Assembly (NCBI RefSeq): GCF_019457615.1
Contig: NZ_CP080414.1
Span: 4,227,501 to 4,291,500 of the forward strand
DNA: 64,000 bases
Direction of reading: 5' to 3'
Origin: Shewanella zhangzhouensis
GTDB lineage: Bacteria; Pseudomonadota; Gammaproteobacteria; Enterobacterales; Shewanellaceae
Both the position numbers and the translations under genes were made by a program. Of this stretch, positions 43,297 to 53,216 are shown one piece after another. The notes below the pieces were generated by a model that did no database searches, was not told where the DNA came from, and saw only the letters and a program-made list of their open reading frames with translations. How positions within the stretch are numbered: the first letter of the stretch is position 1; each line of letters begins with the position of its first letter.

Positions 43297-44499
43297 TTAG
43301 TGAGTGGCCGGCTCCTGGTGCCAATGACCAAACCGTGGCATCAACATGATGACCAGCAACACCAGCGCCAAGCCACCCATGGTATAACCAATGGCATAAG
43401 GTGCGGTCAGCGGTGTCAGCTGTACCAGGGCGGTGATAACAGATGCACCACTCATTTGAATAAAGCCCAGCAGCGCAGTGGCAGTACCGGCACGCTCACC
43501 GAAGGGCGCCAGCGCCATACTGGTTGCAGGACCAAGCAGCAGCGCAAAGCCCACACACAGCAGCATCATAGGCAACATAAAAGCAAAAGACGCGGCCATG
43601 GGTGATGCCCATTCAGGCAGTTGCAACACCAGCTCCAGCACGGATGCCAATATCATTAGCACCAACGCCACCAACACGGTTGGACGGTTCCCCAACTTAC
43701 GGATCACCACTGGCGCTGCAAAACAGGCCACCACGTTCACCACGGCATTGAGACCGAAGAGCCCGGAAAACGCCAGTTCAGATACGCCCAGCTTACCAAT
43801 CAGCCAAATGGACGAATAAGAAACATAGCAAAGGATCGCGGCCATGGCGGCCATGCAGGTCACGGCATAAAACATGAAATGGCTGTTCTTGAGCACCGGG
43901 GCGTAACGTCCCCAGCGGTACAGAGGGCCGGTGGACTCGGTATGGGCAGGACGGGTTTCCGGCAAACGGTAACCCACTACCAACAGCATCACCAACCCAT
44001 AGAAGGCCATAAAGGCAAAGGTCGAACGCCAGCCAAACTGAATAGCCAACAGGCCACCGAGGGTGGGTGCCAGCGCAGGGATCACGCAGATGGCACCATT
44101 GAGGTAACTGTAGATACGGGCGCTGTCGGACGGACTGTAGCTGTCACGCACGGCGCTGAACGCCACGATGGAAGTGGAACAGGCGGCAAGCCCCTGAAGC
44201 AGGCGGGCCAGTTGCAGCAATTCAAACTCCAGGGCGGCCATGGCAAGCAGACTGCTGATTACGTAGAGCACTGTGCCGAACAGAGCCACCGGACGACGAC
44301 CGTAGCGGTCGGCCAAGGGGCCAATCAATACCTGCCCCACCCCCATGGCGAACAAAAACAGCACCAGAGTCGACTGCACCTGCCGTTCATCCACGCTGAA
44401 GTCCAGCGCCATGGCAGGCATAGAAGGCAGATAGATGTCGATGGCCAGCGGGCTTAACAGCACCAGAGACATCAAAATAGGCAGCAGATTTCGTTGCAT
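43297..44499 (-). CDS. MFS drug-efflux transporter, Bcr/CflA-like
   Basis: The start is ATG 44499 (MQRNLLPILMSLVLLSPLAIDIYLPSMP). The 400-residue protein has twelve membrane segments. DIYLPSMPAM in helix 1 and GPLADRYGRRPVALFG in the loop after helix 2 are typical of the DHA1 Bcr/CflA branch. It probably exports drugs or sulfonamide-like compounds by proton antiport. A LysR regulator gene is divergent. Confidence 0.9.
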   Translation of the reverse strand: MQRNLLPILMSLVLLSPLAIDIYLPSMPAMALDFSVDERQVQSTLVLFLFAMGVGQVLIGPLADRYGRRPVALFGTVLYVISSLLAMAALEFELLQLARLLQGLAACSTSIVAFSAVRDSYSPSDSARIYSYLNGAICVIPALAPTLGGLLAIQFGWRSTFAFMAFYGLVMLLVVGYRLPETRPAHTESTGPLYRWGRYAPVLKNSHFMFYAVTCMAAMAAILCYVSYSSIWLIGKLGVSELAFSGLFGLNAVVNVVACFAAPVVIRKLGNRPTVLVALVLMILASVLELVLQLPEWASPMAASFAFMLPMMLLCVGFALLLGPATSMALAPFGERAGTATALLGFIQMSGASVITALVQLTPLTAPYAIGYTMGGLALVLLVIMLMPRFGHWHQEPATH

Positions 44500-44566
44500 G
44501 AAAAAGTCACAGATAAGGAAATAAAAATGATAGACGAAGTTTACTCCTGCCATGGTATGAACAGAA

Positions 44567-44581
44567 ATGGTATAAAATACT
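44567..44581 (+). promoter_or_regulatory. Extended -10 promoter of the LysR gene
   Basis: TGGTATAAAAT resembles an extended -10 (TGnTATAAT). The heptamer ATGGTAT occurs here and 15 bp earlier (44552), so a regulator could bind both copies. It is about 30 bp before the LysR start. Confidence 0.45.
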
Positions 44582-44608
44582 TTTAAAAATTCCCCTCTGG
44601 AATATCAC

Positions 44609-45589
44609 ATGCAACTGGACAAGCTGACACGCATCGACCTCAATCTGCTGGTGGTACTGCAGGTATTGCTGGAAGAACAAAGCGTCACCCGCGCCGCCGT
44701 GCGCCTGAATCTCAGTCAGTCGGCCCTGTCCAAGAGCCTGAGCCGACTGCGGGAAACCCTGGGCGACCCGCTGTTTTCCCGCACGGCCCACGGGCTGAAA
44801 CCCACGGCCCATGCCCTGGCCCTGGCCGAGCGGCTGCCGGGGGTGTTGCAGGCGCTCAATCAGTTGGTGATGCCCCCCAGTTTCGATCCTGCCAGCAGTA
44901 CCCGCACCTTCAGCTTCGCCATGGTGGAAAGTGCGTACGAGACACTGATCCCCGGCTTTATCGGCCCGCTGCTTTCCATGGCGCCGGGTCTGCGGCTCAA
45001 TTCCTATGTGTGGAACGAAAAATCCATCAGCGATCTTCAACTGGGGCAGATTGACTTTGGGATAGACGGTATCGATTTGCAGCCCGAAGCCAACTTTCGT
45101 ATCGACAGCCTGCCGGAAGGTATTTGCCATCAAACGCTCTACCAGGACCAACAAATTTGCCTGGTGCGCCAGGGACACCCGGCCATGGCACTGCTTGGGG
45201 AAGGGAAATGGGATCTCAACACTTACCTGGAGTTGGCCCATGTGCAGGTGCGCTGCGAAGGCAACGACTGGTGGGCGCTGGATTACTATCTGGCAACTCA
45301 GGGCAAGCAGCGGCACCTGTGCGCCACAGTGCCCGATTTTTATGGCGCCGCCAGCGTCTGTGCCAATACCGATCTGGTGTTCACCCTGCCGCAAAGCTTT
45401 GCGCGCCATGCCTCCAAGCTCTACGCACTGGAGATGCTGCCATTACCCTTTGACTTTATGCCTCTGGCCTATGTGCTCTTGTGGCACCAGCGAAATGATG
45501 GCGATCCCGGCCACAGATGGATACGCGAGCTTATCATCCAAAGCGCCCGAAAAAGCTTTGGTGAGAAGCTTAAATGGACGCAAGATTAA
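44609..45589 (+). CDS. LysR-family transcriptional regulator
   Basis: The 326-residue regulator begins RIDLNLLVVLQVLLEEQSVTRAAVRLNLSQSALSKSLSRLRETLGDPLF, a classic LysR winged helix-turn-helix of the NodD-like branch. A periplasmic-binding-protein-like effector domain follows. It is divergent from the MFS exporter, so it likely controls it. Effector unknown. Confidence 0.93.
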   Translation: MQLDKLTRIDLNLLVVLQVLLEEQSVTRAAVRLNLSQSALSKSLSRLRETLGDPLFSRTAHGLKPTAHALALAERLPGVLQALNQLVMPPSFDPASSTRTFSFAMVESAYETLIPGFIGPLLSMAPGLRLNSYVWNEKSISDLQLGQIDFGIDGIDLQPEANFRIDSLPEGICHQTLYQDQQICLVRQGHPAMALLGEGKWDLNTYLELAHVQVRCEGNDWWALDYYLATQGKQRHLCATVPDFYGAASVCANTDLVFTLPQSFARHASKLYALEMLPLPFDFMPLAYVLLWHQRNDGDPGHRWIRELIIQSARKSFGEKLKWTQD

Positions 45590-45658
45590 CCATATTTCAC
45601 GTGATTATGGTGCACATTTTACGCAGACTGTCAGCACGACATTCGCCCAGGAGGCATT

Positions 45659-45994
45659 ATGATCTACAGTCAATTCCACACTCCCCCCTTGCGTGAGCGC
45701 TTCAGCGGATTCCGCGGGCTGGCCATGTTTATCGCAGGATTTGTGGTGCTGGGTCTCAGCCTGGTGATGCTGCCCTTTGTCTTATTGGCAGGCGCCGTGG
45801 CCTTTGCACTACTCAGTGTGTTTGGCCGGGTTTGGCTGGGTAAATTGCAGCGCCAGGCTCAGCAAGCCCAGGCTGCACAGCAATCCCAGAGCACCGTCGA
45901 TGGGGAAGAAGCATTTGTTCGCTTTCGTGACCGAGACCTATTCCGCCCGCGCCCCCATCAGGGACGCACCTTCGAACACGATCCGACCGAGTAA
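45659..45994 (+). CDS. Small inner-membrane protein of unknown function
   Basis: The 111-residue protein has an N-terminal hydrophobic region of about 35 residues (residues 20-55, probably two short helices). The C-terminal tail is Gln- and Arg-rich and ends acidic. The ATG follows CCAGGAGG. Family not recognised. Confidence 0.65.
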   Translation: MIYSQFHTPPLRERFSGFRGLAMFIAGFVVLGLSLVMLPFVLLAGAVAFALLSVFGRVWLGKLQRQAQQAQAAQQSQSTVDGEEAFVRFRDRDLFRPRPHQGRTFEHDPTE

Positions 45995-46009
45995 GGTCAG
46001 CTACTGATA

Positions 46010-47425
46010 TCACTGCTCCGGGGCGCTCTCACCCTGCCCCGGCATCTCCAAAAGCAGTTCTTTGGCTCTCTCCAGGGCCTTTTTTTCGTCTGCATTCACA
46101 GAAAGCTGCAACACATTTTCAATCTGGGTCGCCAGGGACTGCCACAGTGGCGTGATGATGGCGCGCTCTTGGTCATTGGCAAGCCGTGCGGCCTCGCCAA
46201 GCAAGGTTGCCGCCTCGACCACATCAATACGCCCCAGAATGCCATCGGCAAGCGCCATCGACAGTTCCAGCATGGCGGGCACATTCTGACTGAATCTGAT
46301 GACTTTACGCAGGTAATCTTCGGCGAGGGTTAAATCACTGCCGAGGGTGGCCTCATCATGGAGCATATGCCGGGCACGCGCCAACATGGCGTCCAGCTGC
46401 CCTTGCTCGGCAGCCTCGGCAAGCCAGCGCTCGGCGCCAAGGGCATCAACCAGGCAGCCCTCACCCCGACTCAGCATCAGGGACACATGATACTGCGCCT
46501 GTGGGAATCCGCCCCGCGCCGCCGATTCAATATGCCTGAATGCCTCCTCGATACGCCCCTGCTGGTACCTGAGCACCCCAAGGTTGGCTTCGGCCTCGGT
46601 ATGGCCGCCTTGTGTAGCCTCGGTCAGCAGAGATTCGGCCCTGGGCAGATCCACGGCCATGCCCTGTCCGGTCAGCGCAAAGTATCCCAGCAAGGCCTTG
46701 GCATCTTCCACGCCTTGCGTGGCGGCCTCGGCAATCAGGGAAATACCTTTGGCCTCATCGACCTGTCCCTGATAAGCATGCAGAAACGCCACCCCCAATT
46801 CATAGCGGGCCACCGCAAGGCTGTTTGCTGACTGGGTAAACCAATATTGCGCCTTCGCCAGCGCCGCTGACGCTGTGGGCTCATCATCCGGGCCTTGCTG
46901 CGCATCCCGGGCCAGTAACCCCTGGGTTTTAAAGGCCATCCCCAGCAGATACTGTGCCTCGGCATCATCCGCCATAACGGCCCTGTAGCAGAGTTCTCTG
47001 TTGCTGAGCTCATCGAGGGGTTCAAATTCGAAGTGGGTTGCGCCCGACAACTCGGACACCAGCTGGCAAAAATTCAGCAGCGCCTTGTTTGCCAGTGCAA
47101 GCAGTGACGCCTCATCGAGATGATATTTTTCCGGATGGGCGCCACGGTTACCGTCGGCCCTGAGCCTGTGCATGGCACGGACCTGACGCACTCCCAGCAA
47201 ACGCGCCTGTGACAAGGCCTCGATGCGGTTGTAAAGATTGGGGCTGTCGAAGGTCAGGCGGCCTGCGGCCAGGATACCCGTGAGCTTGTAGAGGGCGCTG
47301 CGCAGTGTCAGCAGCGCCTGGGCGGGGACATCTTTGGCAAAGCGTCTGGCGCGGCGATATTCCTTGGCAAGGTCGTCATCGAAGGCCGCAATCATTGCGG
47401 TATCTGTCAGTCCCTTGCCAGCCAT
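46010..47425 (-). CDS. DUF4145-like and Sel1-repeat protein
   Basis: The 471-residue protein has an N-terminal DUF4145-like domain (SALYKLTGI, RADGNRGAHPE). From about residue 155 to 380 there are Sel1/TPR-like repeats such as AEANLGVLRYQQGRIEEAF and AQYHVSLMLSRGEGCL. Repeats like these mediate protein contacts. It lacks a signal peptide. A membrane-protein gene is 12 bp upstream in the same direction. Function unknown. Confidence 0.75.
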   Translation of the reverse strand: MAGKGLTDTAMIAAFDDDLAKEYRRARRFAKDVPAQALLTLRSALYKLTGILAAGRLTFDSPNLYNRIEALSQARLLGVRQVRAMHRLRADGNRGAHPEKYHLDEASLLALANKALLNFCQLVSELSGATHFEFEPLDELSNRELCYRAVMADDAEAQYLLGMAFKTQGLLARDAQQGPDDEPTASAALAKAQYWFTQSANSLAVARYELGVAFLHAYQGQVDEAKGISLIAEAATQGVEDAKALLGYFALTGQGMAVDLPRAESLLTEATQGGHTEAEANLGVLRYQQGRIEEAFRHIESAARGGFPQAQYHVSLMLSRGEGCLVDALGAERWLAEAAEQGQLDAMLARARHMLHDEATLGSDLTLAEDYLRKVIRFSQNVPAMLELSMALADGILGRIDVVEAATLLGEAARLANDQERAIITPLWQSLATQIENVLQLSVNADEKKALERAKELLLEMPGQGESAPEQ

Positions 47426-47437
47426 CCGCTTTGCTCC

Positions 47438-48139
47438 TTAAGCCTGAGTTCTGTTAACCATGTAGAGGCGGAACAGCGCCACGTTAACAAACAGAGCAAT
47501 AAAGGAAAATCCTGCATCAACAATCAGTTGAAGCGGAAGCCCAACACCGGCCACCAGTTGTGACAGGGTGCCGCCCACCAGAGACAGGGGCACATACAAC
47601 AGCAGCAGGGCCACGGTTTTGGACACGATGGAAGACGAAAAGCGGAAGCTGGCCTTGATGGCCTCAAGGGGCGTCAGACGTTCCACCACCACCATAAAGT
47701 TCACATAGGCCAGGCGAGCAAAAAGGTAGAGGCTGATACCCAAACCAATCAGCCACAGGGGGCCAAAGGCGGCGGCAATAATCACGGGTGCCGCGATCGC
47801 CATGCCGGAAAACACTCCCGCCAGCAGCAGCGGTGGCACAAAAGGCAAACTGGCCTTGAGCACAGCGCCAGTGGACAGTTCATGGCCTTCGCTACGCAGC
47901 TGCAAGTACAGCGTCAGGGCGGCAATCAAAACAGAGAAAATGATGAGCATCATCATCATGGCGAAAAAGTGTGGTGAGCCAAACTGCGGATTGTTGACAT
48001 CAACTTTGGCAAATTCACTGCCCAGCCACAGCTGGATGCCTGTCTGCGCCAAAAGCAGCGGAATCGTCAGAGCCGCGAGTTGACCCAGGTGATTGCGAAA
48101 AAAGTTATAAGCTTCGCTCAATATAACGGACAGTGACAT
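47438..48139 (-). CDS. Multi-pass inner-membrane protein, YciC-like
   Basis: The start is ATG 48139 (MSLSVILSEAYNFFRNHLGQL) behind GGAAAG. The 233-residue protein has about five or six hydrophobic segments and the beginning and loop character (FVVVERLTPLEAIKASF-like) of the UPF0259/YciC group, though the match is from general form. It is 12 bp from the Sel1 gene. Function unknown. Confidence 0.65.
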   Translation of the reverse strand: MSLSVILSEAYNFFRNHLGQLAALTIPLLLAQTGIQLWLGSEFAKVDVNNPQFGSPHFFAMMMMLIIFSVLIAALTLYLQLRSEGHELSTGAVLKASLPFVPPLLLAGVFSGMAIAAPVIIAAAFGPLWLIGLGISLYLFARLAYVNFMVVVERLTPLEAIKASFRFSSSIVSKTVALLLLYVPLSLVGGTLSQLVAGVGLPLQLIVDAGFSFIALFVNVALFRLYMVNRTQA

Positions 48140-48370
48140 ATGTCTTTCCAACCGATTAACGTTAAATTCAATCCAGACGACAGACTCGGCTGCCTAACCG
48201 GAAATGGACCCCTTATTTTGTGCGCCTAGAATACCCAAAAACCGCCGTGCATGCACAGGCCTTAAGCAGCTATCCACCATGATATGACGCAAATTCCGTG
48301 CATTTTTTACCGCGCTTTGTCTAGAATAGCCCCCTGACTTTGAGATGAATCACCTACAGGACGTCACTGA

Positions 48371-48913
48371 ATGAAACGAATCACTGCCCTTTCACTGGTT
48401 TTCTCCGCCATGGCACTGTCTTCTTCCGCCAATGCAGTGGATCTGGGCTCACTGGCCTCCGACACCCTTAAGCAAGTGAGTGGCGCTACCGCCCAGCCAG
48501 CCACACCGACCACTCAGGCACAAAGCAGCGACTTGCTGGGAGACCTGATGGCCCTGGGGTTAAATCAAAACCAGGCCGAGGGTGGCATGGGCGCACTGCT
48601 TAAAATGGCGCAGGGTAGCCTGAGCGGCAGCGAGTTCTCCAGCCTGACTGATGCCATACCCGGCGCTGATCAGATGCTGTCAGCAGTCCCTGGTCTTAAC
48701 AGCAACACTGGTATGTCTGGCCTGCTGTCCAAGGCCGGTGGCCTTGGCAGCTCATTGCAAGGCAGTGCCATGGTATACGATGCTTTTGAAAAACTGGGTA
48801 TTTCCCGCGAGTTGGCGGCTCCCATGGTGGATGTTGCCAAAAACTATCTTCAAAGCACTGCCGGTGATGATACTGTTGGCTTACTGATGAAAGGCTTGGG
48901 AAGCCTGCTGTAA
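48371..48913 (+). CDS. DUF2780-type exported protein (VcgC/VcgE-like)
   Basis: The 180-residue protein has a signal peptide ending at ANA. After a Thr/Gln-rich linker there is a helical domain (NQNQAEGGMGALLKMAQGSLSGSEFSSLTDAIPGADQML, given in part) as in DUF2780. ACAGGA precedes the ATG at 48371. Function unknown. TerB-type and DUF2780 genes are adjacent here, 22 bp apart. Confidence 0.75.
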   Translation: MKRITALSLVFSAMALSSSANAVDLGSLASDTLKQVSGATAQPATPTTQAQSSDLLGDLMALGLNQNQAEGGMGALLKMAQGSLSGSEFSSLTDAIPGADQMLSAVPGLNSNTGMSGLLSKAGGLGSSLQGSAMVYDAFEKLGISRELAAPMVDVAKNYLQSTAGDDTVGLLMKGLGSLL

Positions 48914-48935
48914 CTCATAAACGTCACGGGAGGCC

Positions 48936-49376
48936 ATGATGATTAGTGCACTGAAAAAGTTGCTGAACCAGCGTCTGGGTGACACTGGCCCCCGTTTGAC
49001 GCAGTCAGAAGCGGCGGCTGCACTCTTGATTGAAGTAGTGTTGGCAGACGAAGATCTGTCCGGCAGCGAACAGCGTTTGCTGCCGGAATTCATTGCCAGG
49101 CTCACCGGGGTGAGCGTCGATGAAGCCCATGCCCTGATGACAAACGCCATCGACCGCCATCAGCAGGCAATTTCATTGTTTGAATACACAGACCTGATAA
49201 ACAAGCAGTTTGATTTGGCAGAGAAGCAGGCCCTGATCCTGGCCATGTGGCAACTGGCCTTCTCCGACGGTGAATTGTGCCAATACGAAGAGCAGATCAT
49301 CCGTAAAACGGCCGATCTGCTCTATCTCAAACACAGTGAGCTGATACAGCTGCGTAATCAGGCAAAGGCTGGCTAA
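48936..49376 (+). CDS. TerB-family protein
   Basis: The 146-residue all-helical protein has an acidic metal-binding-type pattern typical of TerB/DjlA domains (EVVLADEDLSGSEQ, QLAFSDGELCQYEEQIIRKTADLL). TerB proteins bind divalent cations and are linked to stress and tellurite resistance. GGAGG precedes the ATG. Its stop overlaps the converging HDOD gene by 4 bp. Confidence 0.82.
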   Translation: MMISALKKLLNQRLGDTGPRLTQSEAAAALLIEVVLADEDLSGSEQRLLPEFIARLTGVSVDEAHALMTNAIDRHQQAISLFEYTDLINKQFDLAEKQALILAMWQLAFSDGELCQYEEQIIRKTADLLYLKHSELIQLRNQAKAG

Positions 49377-50197
49377 GCCAGCTGTTTGCCCATTTCCATG
49401 CCCTGGCCATGCATTTTGGCCAGCTTCTCAGCAAGTCCCCCCAAATCCACCTTGATCCCGGCCAGAATATTAATCTGAGCCAGCCAACTGGTGCGCTCGT
49501 CATCGGGAATTTTGTCCCAGTCGGCGGCAATTTGCTTCGCCATGGCCAACATACCGGCGAGTTTGGAGTAGGGTTCGGCAGATTTGGGATGATTCTGAAA
49601 CTGAATGCCCTTCACCAGGGCAGGCGTAAACTTCCAATTCTGGGCCAGCAGAGCCCCGATTTCGGCATTGTCGTAACCCAAAATCTCTTTTTCCATCAGA
49701 TTTCGATCAGCACCTTCGGCAACGGCGGCTGAGATGGTAGCCGCCACGGCCGGATCGCCATTGACTATCAACAACTCTCCGATGGAATGCAAAATACCGC
49801 AGGTAAAGGCCTCTTCGGGCAGGGTTCCCAGACGTTTTGCCAGCTCCTGACAGATAATGGCCACTTCAAAGGTATTGCCCCAAAAATCGGCCAGGTCGAA
49901 GCCTTCCACCTTGGGAACCGCGCCGACCACAGCCGACGCAATGACCAAGGTCCTCAGGGTCTGCATGCCCAGGCGCACGACGGCATCATCAATGGTACCC
50001 ACCTCCCGTGAACACCCGAAACGGGCAGAGTTGGCAAGCCGGAGCACCCGCGCGCTGAGCACTGGGTCATGGGACAGTTTCTCGGAGACGGCTTTAACGG
50101 TGGAATCTTCGTTATTCACTATATCCAAGAGTTCGGCTATGGCTTTGGGAAGCCTTGGTAATTCATCAACTTTTTGAAGCAGTGCGGCTGAATGCAT
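49373..50197 (-). CDS. HDOD-domain protein
   Basis: The 274-residue protein is mainly one HDOD domain. It starts LPRLPKAIAELLDIVNNEDSTVKAVSEKLSHDPVLSARVLRLANSARF, and continues with GILHSIGELLIVNGDP. The catalytic HD pair is degenerate, as usual in HDOD proteins, which act in signalling and are often partner domains to cyclic-di-GMP or kinase systems. Here it is single-domain and stands alone. Confidence 0.88.
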   Translation of the reverse strand: MHSAALLQKVDELPRLPKAIAELLDIVNNEDSTVKAVSEKLSHDPVLSARVLRLANSARFGCSREVGTIDDAVVRLGMQTLRTLVIASAVVGAVPKVEGFDLADFWGNTFEVAIICQELAKRLGTLPEEAFTCGILHSIGELLIVNGDPAVAATISAAVAEGADRNLMEKEILGYDNAEIGALLAQNWKFTPALVKGIQFQNHPKSAEPYSKLAGMLAMAKQIAADWDKIPDDERTSWLAQINILAGIKVDLGGLAEKLAKMHGQGMEMGKQLA

Positions 50198-50259
50198 GGG
50201 ACGTTCTCCTCTGGGTAACAGATAAACTATAGTCCAGAAGAAGCAGCCGCCAGCCGGGT

Positions 50260-51015
50260 TCAGGGTTTAGTAAACTTAAGTACGAATCGGTCGCTATGAC
50301 CCCGTATTCTTTTATCAAATACTGAGATATCCAGCGGATCGGCCTTGTTGGCCAATGCATCCAGCTCTCCATCGAACCTGAAACCTGCCTCGGTCATTGT
50401 TGCTATTACCAGAGCGGGATCCATACGGTGCAGCTGCTCTGCCACATCGGCTCCACTGCCGGGTTTTGCCCTGTGATCAATAATCGCAACCTGGCCGCCG
50501 GACTTAAGCGATTTTTGCATCAGGGCCACCAGCTTATCCAGGTCGATAGCTGGCCAGTCCTTGGTGCTGTAGAGCGCATCATGAAATCCCAGCACGAAAA
50601 AAATCCTGTCAAAACTCTGGTCGACAAAGTGCAGGTCGTTGGCTTCCGCCAGCAGGGTTTCCACATTGGGCAGGCGGGCAGCGTAGTCCCTTTGCTTGAG
50701 TTCATCTCCGGCGAATGGCAGGTAAGCCTGATTGTTGTGGGCCACCACCCGACCATCTCTTCCAACAGCGCGGGCAAGCAGCTCGGTGTAATATCCACCA
50801 CCGGAAAAGAGGTCCAGCACCTTTTGTCCGGGTGTCACCTCAAAGTAACTCAGGATAAGATCCGGCTTTCGCTGGATATCCCGTCCCCGGTCGGCTTCAG
50901 GCCGGGCTTGATCGGCCATGGCATCGCGAATATGCGGACCGATTTCGCGGGCATCGGCCATGGCGGTGGTGCAAAGGCTCAAGGCCAGTAAACTCCATAC
51001 AGTGACAGCTTTCAT
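50260..51015 (-). CDS. Exported class I methyltransferase
   Basis: The start is ATG 51015 (MKAVTVWSLLALSLCTTAMADA), giving a good signal peptide. The mature part has a SAM-binding motif VLDLFSGGGYYTELLARAVG and a helical domain with the length of the COG4798 group of predicted methyltransferases. An exported protein with a SAM fold is odd, as SAM is cytosolic; it may have another ligand or be inactive. Substrate unknown. Confidence 0.78.
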   Translation of the reverse strand: MKAVTVWSLLALSLCTTAMADAREIGPHIRDAMADQARPEADRGRDIQRKPDLILSYFEVTPGQKVLDLFSGGGYYTELLARAVGRDGRVVAHNNQAYLPFAGDELKQRDYAARLPNVETLLAEANDLHFVDQSFDRIFFVLGFHDALYSTKDWPAIDLDKLVALMQKSLKSGGQVAIIDHRAKPGSGADVAEQLHRMDPALVIATMTEAGFRFDGELDALANKADPLDISVFDKRIRGHSDRFVLKFTKP

Positions 51016-51189
51016 ATTTTCCCCCAAAAGTGACTTGCACCACCATTTTGGTAAATAAAAGGTTTTTTATCTGTTTATTATTTGTAAATATTTGCTTTTA
51101 TTGAGGAAAAGTGTAAGAAAATGTTTGCCGGTTAAATTTCGAACTGCTAGCTATATCAGTGAAAGCCAATACAACACAGGAAGGTGGAT

Positions 51190-51798
51190 ATGGGTAAATC
51201 GCTGATGCAAAAAGGTACGCTGGGCATGTTGGGCGCCTTGGTCACCCTGGGGCTGTTCGTCTTTATGGCCTATCTGGTAAAACAGCCGCCGTTAGAGTAC
51301 CAGGAACCAACGGCAACACCGGAGCTTCAGGTGACTATGCCGGACAGAGAAGAACTCAGGCCAGTTCGGAACACTACGCCTCCACCCAAGCCAGAGCCAA
51401 TAAAACCGGTGGAAATCGCCACAACCGGGGAAAGCTCAGGAACAGGAGTGCCCATCGACTCCCCCACCATAGAACTGCCACCCGTATCCCAAGGCGGCTC
51501 AAACTTCGGTAACTCAGATTATGATGCCGTACCCGTTGTGCAAATCCAGCCCAACTACCCCATCAGCGCCGCCCAAAACGGCAAAGAAGGCTTTGTGGTA
51601 GTGGGTTTTGACATCGCTGCCGATGGCAGCACCACCAATGTGCGGGTGCTGGACGCCAACCCCAAACGAACCTTCGATGCTGCTGCCCGTGATGCGGTGA
51701 AGCGTTGGAAGTACAAACCCAAAATGGTCGATGGCAAACCCGTTGGTGTGAGTAACCAGCAAATTCGCCTCGATTTCAGTCTGGATCAGCGGATTTAA
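51190..51798 (+). CDS. TonB-family energy-transducer-like protein
   Basis: The start is ATG 51190 (MGKSLMQKGTLG) behind AGGAAGG, preferred over GTG 51184. It has an N-terminal membrane helix (residues about 9-30), a Pro-rich periplasmic linker (PPPKPEPIKPVE), and the TonB C-terminal fold (YPISAAQNGKEGFVVVGFDIAADGS, AARDAVKRWKYKPKMV). No exbB/exbD genes are adjacent, so it depends on motor proteins encoded elsewhere. Confidence 0.88.
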   Translation: MGKSLMQKGTLGMLGALVTLGLFVFMAYLVKQPPLEYQEPTATPELQVTMPDREELRPVRNTTPPPKPEPIKPVEIATTGESSGTGVPIDSPTIELPPVSQGGSNFGNSDYDAVPVVQIQPNYPISAAQNGKEGFVVVGFDIAADGSTTNVRVLDANPKRTFDAAARDAVKRWKYKPKMVDGKPVGVSNQQIRLDFSLDQRI

Positions 51799-53051
51799 CA
51801 GGCGCCACCCGCTTTACGCTGTAAATGCCCCTTCTGCCACCACAGCAGGGGCAACACCATCATCAGCAAAAGTACCGCGTAAGCCATACGCTCACCGAGT
51901 GACACCCCAAGCGCCAGGCAAAACCCCAGCCCCAACAGGATCCAGAGCCGCGAAGAAGCACCGAGTAAACGCCAGGCTGCCAACATGGACAGGGCATAGA
52001 TAATCACAAACACCCCGTTACTCCAGGCGATCAGCTGTTCCAAATCCTGCTCAAACACAAACACCAGCGTCAGCACCAACGCCATGGCGCCCAAAATAGC
52101 GGTTTGCGCACGAACGGGGACACCGTGGTCATTCAGGCGCTGGAAGTAACGGGGCATGATGCCCTCGCGGCTGAAGCTCCACAGCAAACGTGCAGCACTG
52201 CCGGCATAAACGTTTACGGTGGCAAGGCCCGCTGACACGCCCAGAATGCCGATTACCTGCGCACCTCCGCCCCCAAGCAGGGTGTCGAATACCCCCATCA
52301 TGGCGACGCCCGTGCCGGATGGCACCAGCCACAACAAACTGGTGCAACCCAGATAAATCAGTCCCACCAGCACAGTGCCAAGCATCATTGCGGGGATCAT
52401 GTCTTTTTCCGGCTCACGAAAATCGTGGGCCAGGTGAGTCATGGCCTCGACCCCCAGAAAGCTCCAGAAGGCGATACCCGCAGCCAGCATCATGGGGCCG
52501 GTCTGCCAGGCTGATTCAAAATCCGGCAATTCGACGGCTTGATGCTGTACACCCAGGCCCATAAAGAGCGCGAGCACCACGGCTACTATTCCCAGAGTCA
52601 GTGCAAATTGCGCCTTGGCGGACACCTGCAAGCCTTTTAAATTGGCGAACCACAGGAGACCTATGACCAAAAGCTGCGCCAATAGCAACTCAACACCCGC
52701 CAATGGCAACAGAGCAGTGACAAACTGAAATGTCATCAAAATGGCGGCGGGAGCGCCCATGGGGATCACCAGCAAAAAGATAAGCCCAATGCTCCGCCCC
52801 AGGGTGCGGCCAAAGGCTTTTTCCACAAAGAAGGCCGGGCCGGCAGCATGGGGAAACCGGCTTGCCAAACGGCCAAACACCAAAGTCACGGGGATAATGG
52901 CCAGGGTGAGCAGTGCCCAGGCCCAAAGCGCGCTGGTACCGGCTTTTGCCAGTGTCATCTGCGGTAAGATAAACACCCCTGTGCCCAATAAAGTGGTGGC
53001 CATGAGTCCGGCGCCTTGCCAGCGACCGATCGTTCCTTTGATATGTTCCAT
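51795..53051 (-). CDS. yjeH: L-methionine/branched-chain amino-acid exporter YjeH-like
   Basis: The 418-residue APC-superfamily protein has about twelve helices, starting with TIGRWQGAGLMATTLLGTGVFILPQMTLAKAG (the APC helix 1 break). Segments ASRFPHAAGPAFFVEKAFG and FWSFLGVEAMTHLAHDFREPEKDM are characteristic. It likely exports methionine, leucine and related acids. An Lrp-type regulator is divergent, a natural sensor for such substrates. It overlaps the converging TonB-like gene by 4 bp. Confidence 0.85.
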   Translation of the reverse strand: MEHIKGTIGRWQGAGLMATTLLGTGVFILPQMTLAKAGTSALWAWALLTLAIIPVTLVFGRLASRFPHAAGPAFFVEKAFGRTLGRSIGLIFLLVIPMGAPAAILMTFQFVTALLPLAGVELLLAQLLVIGLLWFANLKGLQVSAKAQFALTLGIVAVVLALFMGLGVQHQAVELPDFESAWQTGPMMLAAGIAFWSFLGVEAMTHLAHDFREPEKDMIPAMMLGTVLVGLIYLGCTSLLWLVPSGTGVAMMGVFDTLLGGGGAQVIGILGVSAGLATVNVYAGSAARLLWSFSREGIMPRYFQRLNDHGVPVRAQTAILGAMALVLTLVFVFEQDLEQLIAWSNGVFVIIYALSMLAAWRLLGASSRLWILLGLGFCLALGVSLGERMAYAVLLLMMVLPLLWWQKGHLQRKAGGAC

Positions 53052-53216
53052 CTGTTAGATTATTGCTGTGGAAAGTTAGGCAAAGTATAGCTGTGAGCAG
53101 CGCCACATTCTGCCGCCCTTTTCCCGCACAAGGTGAACTTACGCCGTCATTTTGGCGGTTATTAAAGATAATTCCGACATTTCGTCGGCAAACTCAAGTT
53201 ATCGAGGAGTTTCAGG

